From the NCBI RefSeq assembly GCF_051014685.1, contig NC_135051.1, forward strand, positions 17,751,557 to 17,815,556: a DNA stretch of 64,000 nucleotides, given 5' to 3'. Position numbers and translations under genes: made by a program. Positions 53,771-64,000 of the stretch are shown piece by piece. How positions within the stretch are numbered: the stretch's first letter is position 1; every line of letters begins with the position of its first letter. Below the pieces are notes generated by a model. The model saw nothing but the letters and a program-made list of their open reading frames with translations. It ran no database searches and was not told where the DNA came from. The stretch comes from Ptiloglossa arizonensis. Taxonomy: Eukaryota; Arthropoda; Insecta; Hymenoptera; Colletidae.

Positions 53771-56700
53771 TTACATATTTGGATAGATTGTATAATAGGG
53801 ATTCTTAAATTGCTTTGAATTAATTGTATAAACATTTGGGTCTTCTACCGTAAACGGTTGAATAATATTTGATCCCAAACTCTTCTGATTGTGCACATTT
53901 GCAATCATGTACTGTGGTGTGGGTGTAACTTGTCCAACGGTTGCATCCTCCACTAACTTTCTTTGAGAATAAATCAAAACTTGTGGAACATTTACATCCT
54001 GCTGCTGTACAGAGTTTTCCATGGAAACTGCAAATCCAGTATTAGATAACTGCTGCGCTTTGCACTTTTTTCTGTGTGCATAAAGTGAACCAGCATTGTT
54101 ATATCTCTTTGTACAAATCTTGCATGCATATGGTCTTTGTCCAGTGTGCGTATATGTATGTTCATTTAATGAGGTCAGTCTTCTAAATGACTTTGTACAA
54201 ATTTGACAATGATATTTTGCTTCTCCTGTGTGCATTGTTATATGTCGTGCCAACGTATTTGCCCGAGCGAAGGCTCTACTACAATACTGACAAATATAAG
54301 GTTTTTCTCCACTATGTGTACGTAGGTGCAATTGTAAATAAGTGCTCTTTGTGAAAGCTCTACTGCACACATTACAAACATACGGTTTTACTCCTGTGTG
54401 TGTACGCATATGTGCAACAAGAGAACCACTTTGGGCAAAACACTTGCTGCAAACCTCACAAAGGAACCTTTTCTGAGTTTCTTTAACACGCTTATGACGT
54501 TCTATGTGATTTGCTAGAGACTGAGCCTGTGCAAAAGATTTGGGGCACATTGCACATTTGTGTGGTCTATTGTGACGATCCTAAAACAGTTTCCAATTCT
54601 GTGAAAATTACATTAAAGAACAAAAATTCTTTACTCTGATTATAAAAGCTTAAATATCTTAAAAAGAAAAAATTCAAAATATCCTATACATAATAATTTG
54701 AAATAACTTACTTTCTTTCTTCCCTCTAAACAGTCTCCCCTATTTATACTGTCTGTATCATCTCTATCATCTAAATCGGAGCTTTCAAATATTTCAGCTT
54801 TATGTTTTGATTGTTCATGATCTTTCAATTTATCTACTCTTGAAAATCCTTTACCACAGGTTCCACAAGTGTACTTTAATCCACTATGTGTGGAAAGGTG
54901 CCTCTTAAGATTTCTCTTTGTAGCAAATAATTTTCCACATTGAGTGCATTGTAAACTTTCAGCAGGAAGGTTTTCATCCTCTTCGTCTTCTTCATCTTCT
55001 TCTTCTTCATTATCTTCTTCTTCTTCAACAGTTTCCACAGACCTTTCTTTCACTGGGCACCGATAAGAATCATCCAATTCTTCTTTATATTCTGGATGAC
55101 TTTTAGCATGTGTTACAAAAGACTTTTGATAAGTAAATTGTTTTGAGCAGACTTTACAAGTAAATTTCAAACTTTTTCGTTGTTCTTTTAAAGGATCATC
55201 ATTTCTCTGTATTTTTATTCTTTTATCCTAAAGTATAAAAATATTAGTCACGTTAAAGTGAATAGTGAACCAGTGGTAATAAAATAAAAAAGTATAATAG
55301 AAAATAAATCTATAGTGACACCTAAAAATCTTTGCAGTAATAACTTGCAAACTAAAATAAAATCTGACGCATAGTAACAAAGACAAAATGCACACATACT
55401 TGAACATTATTAATCCTTTTATCTTGTATGCTTGTAATTCCTTTCTCTTCTTCATAACCGACTCTCTTATCTTGAATATTTTCTTTCCTGTCATGTGCTT
55501 CATGACAAATCATAACATGACTTTTCACTTTTGCAAGAGTTGAGTACTGTTTGTCACAAACATAACAAACATACCGTAATTTCGTTTTACGCTTATGTAC
55601 AATAGCATGCCTCTGTAGAGCCATTTTTGTACGGAAGGATTTAATACACTGTGTACATCGTAATCTAGTTGTACGCGATATAAGTGGTTTTTCTTCATCA
55701 TCTTGTGTGCCATCTGTTTTTAATGTTTCTTCTAACTCTTGTTGATTCTGTGATACTTCAACATTATTTACATCACTGTTAAATGAAGTGTCTTTATTTT
55801 GTTCCACATGTTCTTGAAATAAAGATAATTCTTCTTCCTTAATCGAATTAATCTCTGTCACAGAATCTACTACTTCACTGTGTTCAACATGTTCATCGAA
55901 TAAGGACAGTTCTTCTTGTTTAACTGAGTCAATTTGACTCACAGAATCTTCTAATAGATTTTTATAAACATTTTCACTTTCCGTGTTTTTTTTTTGTTGT
56001 GTGTTACTTAATTGACTCTGCGGTTCTCTTTCGTAACAAAACAAATTTCTCTCTGAATTCAAGCAAAAAGAGGTTTCACCTTTTGTAAAACAAAAATTAT
56101 CAGAATAGAAATTTGAAGAACAAATTTCTTGCCTTTCACTATTTTCCTTTTCAGAAGATATTACACTAGATATCACATCAGCAATTATTGCTGTAACTAT
56201 GCTGGCGCTACTAGCAGAATCGTGAGAAGAAGATTTTAATTTAAGAAGTTGACGTAGTTTTTCATCTGAATTCTGTATTTGACATTTAAAATTATAGGAT
56301 GCATCCAGACGTTGATTACAAGGCAAACAGATCACTGGGGGTAAACCATCTCCTTCTTCTACCTAAAAATAAAAAATATGTATCATTTTAGTATAAAAAA
56401 TTTGGATCATTTAGTAATATGAAAAATCTATCATACATGTTTTTATCATAACAAATTAAATATATTACTTTAAACATTAAAAATTTCAATTATGAATGAT
56501 TTTAATATTGTTCACATATGTATGTGTAATATATTTCTGAAAGTAAAATCATTATTATATTAAGTTTAATATTTTGTCTTCAAATTCTTAAGAACTGTTA
56601 GTGAAAACAAGCATTACTGAAACACTAAAGATTTTTACCATAAACAATTATTATTATCATAAAAAGTAGAAAGTTTTAACAACAGAAATTTTGTATATAG

Positions 56701-57230
56701 CATGTCATATAAATAGTTGCTTTATGACCGAACAGTTGAAATCCAAGTGCAGAATGTTAAACTTGTTGAAAACACAGTGAGTTCTAATTGTTGTATCTTT
56801 TCAAAATTTCAAACTAGTTTCTATCCACTCTTGTTGGCCAGTCATTTGGAGTTAACAGGATAAATCACATCAATCCTAAAAACTTCCTCAAAAGTCACAA
56901 AGAACATACAGTATTAAATTTTAAAGAACATACAAAACAAAGGATTGAAATTGAAAGAAATTCGCTTTTCATGTGTTATTATCATGAACAGAGTGGCAAA
57001 CTAACCTGTACGGAAGCAACGGCCATAAGTTTATGAGGAATAGCGTCCCCATTTCGAAATAGTTCACAAATTTCGACAGCTCTTTTCAAACAAATACGAC
57101 ATTCATCTCCATAGATCTTCTCATACGTATCAGCTAACTGATCGTTTTTCAAAACTTCCATTTTAATGCATTTGGAAATCAAGCTACGACTCGAACTCCC
57201 CTCCTCGGAAACCAAAGATGTTTTTGACAT
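53771..57230 (-). CDS. ZAD-type C2H2 zinc-finger protein
   Basis: A nuclear protein, probably a sequence-specific DNA binder. Four minus-strand exons, 57230-57006, 56362-55400, 55227-54712 and 54580-53771, all in phase 0, give 837 residues. The ZAD domain is split by intron 1: DECRICLKR (C44, C47), then VICLPCNQRLDASYNFKCQI (C87, C90), the four zinc ligands of the dimerising ZAD fold. A Glu/Ser-rich linker follows. Eleven C2H2 fingers then appear: two in exon 2 (LRCTQCIKSF, YVCYVCDKQY), three in exon 3 after and around an acidic run, and six in exon 4 with HTGEK-like linkers (FLCEVCSKCF, YVCNVCSRAF, YICQYCSRAF, YHCQICTKSF). The last ends H-x3-C. ZAD fingers are an insect-expanded family. No one-to-one name is assigned. 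Confidence 0.93.
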
Positions 57231-58990
57231 TTTTCATGCTGAATGTACTTATAATTATTAAAATCTATCGTTGTTCAAACTTACCAAAGAATACTACAAA
57301 GGAATTTGATAATTAACTCGTAGTCAAAATTTAAAAGAATAATCAGTGAAGTCAATTGTGTTTTTGTAAAGGAATGCGAAAAATGATTCGATTAATATAA
57401 AAACATGTAAGACTGATGTGAACTGTAATGTGCTAAGCAGATCGCAGCAATGAATCAGTTATTATAATTTGAGACATTTTAAAATATTTTAACAATTGTT
57501 ACGGAAATTAACATCAATCTACGTTCACTCAACAATTGATTTTAATTTGAATATTTCTCCTTGAAATTATAAGTAATAGAGAACGAAGTAAGTTGAGGGA
57601 TCAAATACAGAATCAATTTTATTACTAAGTTTTTGATTGTTTTATTATTTTATAAATTGGTTTAGTTATGTTACTCTTTTCACATCTTATCTGTTTCCCC
57701 CTAACCTCTGTTCACGTTACATAATAAAATTTAATAAATTGATTCTGTTACATTCAAAAACTACGACCAAAATTTCGGTTGATTCCTTACGTGCAATAAA
57801 TAATCATATCGATGGATATACTGCAAAAACAAATACATGCTAACAATTATTTGCACGTTTAATAAAACTACAAGTGCTCACAACAAATCAGCGCCAAGCG
57901 ATTTTTAATGATACATTGTATATTTATAGATTGTAAATTAATCAATTAATAGTAGTAAAATTACGTAACGAATAATTTTTAACTGAAAAAAAAGAAACGC
58001 TATGAACATTGGTGAAAGAATCTAACAAAGAAATTAAAAAAATGTTTTGTATTTGCAAATATCAGAAAAATATTTATTTTCTTAAGATTTTACAATTGTG
58101 CAGTTTAAAAACACAAACATAAATTCAAAATGAAAATAAGGAGGGAAAGGTATAAAAATATTTTATTATAATTTGAAATGTTTTTCATTCTTTATTGTTT
58201 GAATTTATTACTCAAGTCCAATAAATGTTACAATACGTTCTAAATATAGACATGTTTCAACAAAGCATACAAGTACACTGTCTGTACACATATCACAGAG
58301 TAAATACAGTTGCATTTATTCAGAAACTATTTGTTACAATTGTAACATACCTGCAACAGGGGCAAATCTATTATATTTTTTTCTTTATGTACATAATTTT
58401 GAATTAAAATTAACATATACTTTTATCGAATTAAACATTAATTATATAAATCAAATTATGATACTGCATAATGTATTTTATAATGTATGGTATACTTAGC
58501 AAATCAAATATTGGTTTACTGAAGAAATGACTGCTGACATTAGAGTATACCCATTATATATAGACTTTTTATTGCATTCTCTATAGTAAGTCACAGATTA
58601 TCAACTCTATGCTTCTTAAGCATAATAATGATCATCAACAATTCACTTTATCGAAAATAAAACAACTTGAAGAAAATTACATTCTGCTATATGCTATTAA
58701 AATCAAAGCTTGTTGTGTGCATATCTAACTGTAATTTCACAATATTATAATTGCATCTTACACACATATGCATCTTATTTGAATCTAACTACATGTTAGC
58801 TATTTTCTACATATAAATCACTCTAATTAAAACATTTATTTCCTTTACAAATTATATAACATTACAAACACAATGAGAAAAGTGGCCATACTTTTAGAAA
58901 AAAATTTAATTGAAACATAAGTTTCTAAAATATTATACATATGTAATAATTTACTACATACACAATTAATAAGGGCATTTAAAATATTAA
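57231..58990. other. Zinc-finger gene upstream region and AT-rich spacer
   Basis: The first 330 bp are likely promoter and 5' UTR of the minus-strand zinc-finger gene. The rest is AT-rich with very few CpG, and no credible ORF or RNA gene is seen. Confidence 0.4.
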
Positions 58991-59039
58991 TTATTTATAA
59001 TTTAAATAATAAGTGTCATTTGAATATGTCAAAAGTTAT

Positions 59040-60180
59040 GCACATATATAAGAGTATTTATATATGAGTGTTATTACAAATACAATTACTAGCTTCAATG
59101 TCTTTATCAGGTGGAGATCTGAAGATTGTGGATGTGATGTTGTTGGAGAAATTTTTATAGATACTAAAGAGTATGTGGTAAATTATAGTAATCAAATAAT
59201 AAGTTTAACATCTGCATTAATGTCCATAACTTCAACAATGGCTGTACAATGTGCTACTGTTACTTGCAACAAGCAAAGAAGAAGGTATACAAACAATTTT
59301 TACAATACAAAAAACTGAGTGATACTTCACTTTATCAAAACTTTGCTCAACAATATATATCAACTGCTCCATATAAAGATTAAGTATGTCATTTTGATAG
59401 TTACTAGTTCTCAACTGCCATGTTTAAAATTATTAGTATGTACATTTCTATCTTGTTAATATATCCTGTATTCATAAAGTCAAGCTCAGTAAAAAATATA
59501 TTGCTAATTAGTCACATTTTAATAAATATAATGATATCATAATGCAAATTATAATTAGCTAATACTTGATTTAGTTTAGTCCATAAACCACAAACATTTT
59601 AATAATTTACTATTAAGTGCTTGTTATGTTTTTTAAATGATGTGTTATAGAATTATCTATATTCCTAGGTACTTCTTTAATATATTTTATTGTTTTATTT
59701 AATTGGCCCTCATTGTGGAATGCCTTTAAATGATTCCTTAATCCTTATAAACATTCACATTACTTCAGCATTCTGCCTGCTTGAAATTATTCTTTAATAT
59801 TTTTCGAGCTTTCCCATTAGATACGAGCACAACACAAATAGGTTTAATTATTCTATAAATTTTATGGATAAAAATGGGCATAATCAGATGAACATACTTC
59901 CTGGAAAATCTTTCTAATATTATTCATTTTAAGTTTGTTCCATTTTGATAATTGAATTAATTGTTTCCAACTTCATCCATACATTTTTTTAATTTCTTAT
60001 TATATCTTTTTCAGGTGTAAGAGAATTTATAATTGATTGTTCTATACCCTTGAATTCAGGTTTTAAAGTCATTTCATTTAATTTTTTAGCCAGATCAGAA
60101 ATTATTTTATTCATCTTTATTTAAAATTTTTAATTCTCTTTATAGAACATAATGTATAAATAAATGAGAAGTTAGTCATC
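59040..60180 (-). pseudogene. Protein-like fragments broken by frameshifts, unknown family
   Basis: The minus strand carries several protein-like stretches in changing frames. From the top: a start near 60115 followed by KIISDLAKKLNEM and FKGIEQSIINSL, ended by a stop near 60000; then CMDEVGNN and IRKIFQEVCSSDYAHFYP in other frames; KPICVVLVSNGKARKILKNN near 59810; and YMEQLIYIVEQSFDKVKYHS near 59330. Each is cut by stops or frame changes within 20-60 codons. The stretch is almost free of CpG. It could be a decayed gene, a domesticated-transposon relic or a gene with introns I failed to join. No family is recognised. Confidence 0.3.
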
Positions 60181-61250
60181 TATGAAAACTTACCATCCAT
60201 ACTTATGGATAGGTTCTAAGATTCAATTTAATCAAAATTAAGGATCAGTATGTACATTATTTCAATTAATATTATGAAAAAAATAAATAGAATCCATTTG
60301 AGCAAAATAGAAAGTATTTACAGTTGGTATTGCAATTGTAAATTGTAAAAATTATAAATACAAACATCAATATTCATTGGTTTTTAATAAAACAGTATCA
60401 TTACTTGAATATAAGCATTTATAGAAATTTGTGGTTAATGAACATACTAAATGAGAAATTACTTATAATAGTAACTAAATTGGAGTATATAGGTCACAAT
60501 TTATAAAGATATTGCAATATTAATATGATTCTCAGTAATTATAATTAAGGTTGATTATAAAGATTGCAATATAAAAATATATGTATAAAGATCAATATCC
60601 CCGTTTCATGCACGGATTGTGAACCTGTTGGAGAATGCACAACGTATCGCAATGATATTAGCCATAAAAATTTACATAGCACTTGAAAAAATCTTTACGA
60701 AATGATTTGCATTCACTTTTGTTCAATGTGTATTGTCACTTTTCGTTTATGCGCCGAGTATACATAAAACATCCAACGTATTGACGTTAAATGACTTTAG
60801 TAGCAGAAGTAAAGTGAAATTTTTATGCTACTACATAATCAATTATCGTTTCGTCGATGATTTGCATCAAGTTGGATGCAAGTAATATTATAAAGTAAGT
60901 ATCATTACTAATGCAAAGGCTTCTAACTTAATAAATTGTCATGTATAACGTACAAGGTGTTTTATTTTAATCTATAAATGGATATATTTCGGAAAATACG
61001 TTGAACTAGAGCAATTGATTGTGTGATAGTCAGTCGCGAAGGACAACTTTAAGGACAAAGGCTGGACGTGCTAAGGTCATTTTAAGGTCACTTTTACTCT
61101 TTTTAAATGGCACTTCGCATATTGTTCATCACGAAGCCAGGGTATAACGAGATAGAACAGTTTGATCAGATTATATACCGCATGATTTTAGTGGAAAATT
61201 TGAACATAAACAACGAGACTCAATTGATCTCTAATATGGGTATCGTTCGA
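60181..61250. other. AT-rich spacer with a CpG-richer islet
   Basis: CpG frequency rises at 60600-61150. This islet holds AAGGTCA direct repeats (DR5) at 61074-61090. It could be a promoter or enhancer for whichever transcript covers 59-60 kb. No ORF is convincing. Confidence 0.25.
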
Positions 61251-61259
61251 TAATTTATG

Positions 61260-61550
61260 CTATACACTATTTATTAAAACAGAAAATGTAAATAATCGTG
61301 AAACGTCTTTGATTCCTTCACGTTTCGATCTTTCCTCTTCACAATCTAATATTATTGCCACACATTCAATTTTCTCACCCCAACGTATTTTATAAGCACC
61401 ATTTCTAGATTGAAATATTAGCGTGACCGTTTCATTGAAAAATACAAAATATTTCATGAAAATTAAATTGATACCAAACGTGTAAATCATATGTACAAAA
61501 TTGAGTAAGAATGTTTCGGGACTTTCAAATTTTGTTGTTCTCTATGTGAA
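61260..61550 (-). CDS. Unrecognised ORF, about 90 codons open
   Basis: Minus-strand frame open from about 61550 to a stop at 61260. It includes KYFVFFNETVTLIF, YKIRWGEKIECVAIILDCEE and ERSKREGIKDVSRLF. The mixed charged and hydrophobic make-up is protein-like and it is long for such AT-rich DNA, but no splice partners or family are recognised. It may be an exon of an unseen gene or chance. Confidence 0.2.
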
Positions 61551-64000
61551 GTTCAATTACCCTCTGTTCTAGCTGGTTTTAAAAGCGAATTTTGACGTTG
61601 CTACTATTTTGATTTCCAATTAATGTTTTACCAGCCATTATAAGATTACCATTGTTTTTATGGATGTATCACGAATATTTCACAAACCTAAATGCAAATC
61701 AGTGCAATCCGTCGATCTATCAGTATCCGATGATTAATAACTGTAAAACGATGCTGCACTTAAAAATGTTTTTAATGTCGAAAGAAATTTTACGATAATA
61801 CGCGAACACCCATTGGTTCTAAAAAACGACATCCAACGTTGCAAATTGGTAACAATAATTTTCCAAGATCGTATCTATACATATATCAGCAATTAATTCT
61901 GGTCTTGATTACATTCTCAATCCCATGTACACATACTTATAAAAGTTAATGCGGTTATATATTTGACAATTAAACACGAATAAAAATTGTATGAAGTCTT
62001 TCACAAAAAATACTAAATACTATATATCCTTTGTTTACTATGCTTTCGATTTTGTACAAGTTCATGGCTGTTTTAAAGCGGGTGGTACATGAAGATCAAA
62101 ATTGTTGGCTAACTGGCTATTCAATATTCTAGTATCGTGTCTTCCAATGATTATGATTTTCATCGAAGACACTGACTAATGGTAAACAATGTACAATACA
62201 TAATCAGCACATATTTATGTATAGTACATAATCAGAATAATATTGGATGCATTATTAATCCGTTCCATATTTATGTATAGTACAATCTTGCGAAAAATAA
62301 TAATTTTCTGTTTATTGTTTTAAAAAATAAAGCATCTGTACTCTCAAAGTTTTTCTTATCATCTGGAAGGAAAATACGTACTTTAAAGACATTCTATATC
62401 TAACTGGTTAGATCACAATTGATTATTGCGCCGTATGATTATTTCAGAAACAAGATCGGCTATATACAGATTACACCGTGGCGCTTTTTTTTTGTGCATC
62501 TTCAATGCGATTAGAAAATATTTTGGTGTTAGAAAAGCGAAGATTTATAAAAAAATGCGTACAAATCGAGTAACAACGACAAATCACTACCAATTTATTA
62601 AAAGTTCTCGTTCAATATTAATATGCAAATTATATGGAACAATAAGCTAACTTTACATGCTTTGTTCAAGACAGACAAATTATATTTAATAGTTCACTTT
62701 GATAGTTAATTATTATGAATTTATTTTCATAGCTATACAAATAAGCAAAAATTTATGATACGTCTAAAAACGTTTACTACTTCTCACGAGAATAGGACAA
62801 ATCAATCATAGAAAAATATGATCACGAATACAAATGAAAGACTTTGTGATTATTTAAAAAATTAGGAACCTGTTTTGTTTTTCAAAAGATTTTAATTTTA
62901 TATGGAACTCTTTTCTTCATCGTGACATCAGATTATCATTTTTTGTTTTATATTTTTCACTTAGTTGTTGGTCTGCAACGCACGATTGTCAATAATGACT
63001 ATTTTTTGTTCGTTTTATGTTGTACATTTTTTCAACTTTCAATCTCATTTCGTTCGGATTAATTAATGAAATACCGAGTGTCCGTAGAATATACGTATAT
63101 AGTCTCGACTTTTGTGCATCAGTTTTCATTGTGTCGGTGAATTCAATATCTAACGTCTACCTATTATAATTTCTACAGTACTTTATAGTTTTATATATTT
63201 TACATTGACAGAACTTCAAAAACTTTTTAGAACATTGAGAAACTACTCGCAATTGAAAGTGGATTTAATATCAACCATTTTTCCTGTATATAGATTTTGT
63301 TGACTTATAAAGATTCTAGGGAGTTCTTTACTGTTCTTAGAATATATCAGGAAATTTCGTTGAATTTTTAAAAGAAATCGGTAAATAATAATAAAGGATC
63401 GAGGAGTCTACGAGAAAAACTTGCAATATTTCCTAATTTATCGAACTAAGGTGCTTTGATATACATATATTGAAATATATAACAGATAAAGAGAATGTAC
63501 ATTAAGTCTTCTGCAAATTCGTTAATTTTATTAACCAATTTATGCAAGTATGAATTTTAACGAGTTTCATATATTAAGGGTTCTTTCTGTCTTCTTAAGC
63601 CTTAAAGAATGGTTAATCGTTTTAAGGTTTTTAGTATTTGAAAAAATTAGGTTTATATAGTTTCTCAATGTTTACACTTTCTAACATTTTATACACTCGC
63701 GTATGTGTACACATATATGAAGGGATAATAGAATCGAAATCTTATTTGAAGTACGTGTCTACCCTTCGAATCGATCTAAGAAGTGCATGTGAAACTTAAA
63801 TCGAAAAAATAGTTTTCAAAGTACATGGTCTAGTATATTAGCGTAAACGAAAGTATTACATTTTCTCAGAAGTCTTGTGAATTATAAAAACTACAAAGAA
63901 GAAGCGAAACTAATTTGTTCTAAATGTGTTATGTACAAGTGAAAATAGTTTGCGCCATTTTCCTGTATAGTGGAAACGTTTTGTAAGCAGAAATCTATAC
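61551..64000. other. AT-rich intergenic or intronic DNA
   Basis: No recognisable coding region. The 75-residue plus ORF near 62426-62650 is basic and resembles nothing known. The window may end inside an intron or UTR of a gene beyond 64 kb. Confidence 0.3.

Overview
The window looks like nuclear DNA of an insect, most probably a hymenopteran such as a bee. The basis is an insect-type Pox neuro gene, short spliceosomal introns with GT-AG ends in the right half, a ZAD zinc-finger gene (an insect-expanded family), strong AT/CpG mosaicism, and a contrast between CpG-rich developmental and CpG-poor housekeeping genes. The species cannot be named from the sequence alone. I see no rRNA, tRNA, CRISPR array or prokaryotic gene.

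Region 1 (1-11.4 kb) has no convincing gene. It is AT/CpG-rich non-coding DNA with several locally amplified tandem repeats. Among them is a family in which GGGTC-N6-GACCC mini-hairpins recur; one more copy sits in the predicted Poxn 3' UTR.

Region 2 (11.4-37.2 kb, plus strand) is one large gene, Pox neuro (Poxn). A TATA/Inr core promoter at about 11.43-11.46 kb and a short first exon are inferred. The paired box is split between exons at 13248-13468 and 31065-31311, and two exons at 34433-34601 and 34929-35439 finish the protein. The 17.6-kb second intron is full of minisatellites, a small mariner-like MITE family and GC-rich conserved-element-like islands. The splice donor of the paired-box exon is itself the repeat unit of a 27-bp minisatellite present nine times.

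Region 3 (38.9-57.3 kb) is a compact, AT-rich, CpG-poor gene neighbourhood: IFT54/TRAF3IP1 (plus) and RPAP3/Spaghetti (minus), tail to tail; then bestrophin (plus) and a ZAD-C2H2 zinc-finger gene (minus), also tail to tail. All exon joins were checked by phase and give uninterrupted proteins of 593, 539, 675 and 837 residues. IFT54 has a near-palindromic RFX X-box 82 bp before its ATG, as expected for a ciliary gene. Between RPAP3 and bestrophin (44.1-49.0 kb) lie orphan exon-like pieces and a diverged inverted repeat.

Region 4 (57.3-64 kb) is AT-rich without an intact recognisable gene. At 59.0-60.2 kb, CpG-depleted DNA carries protein-like fragments on the minus strand broken by frameshifts and stops, which suggests a decayed or unusual gene.

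The genes do not form a pathway. Poxn is a neural and appendage patterning regulator, IFT54 and RPAP3 serve cilia and chaperone assembly, bestrophin is an anion channel, and the zinc-finger protein is a nuclear DNA-binding factor.
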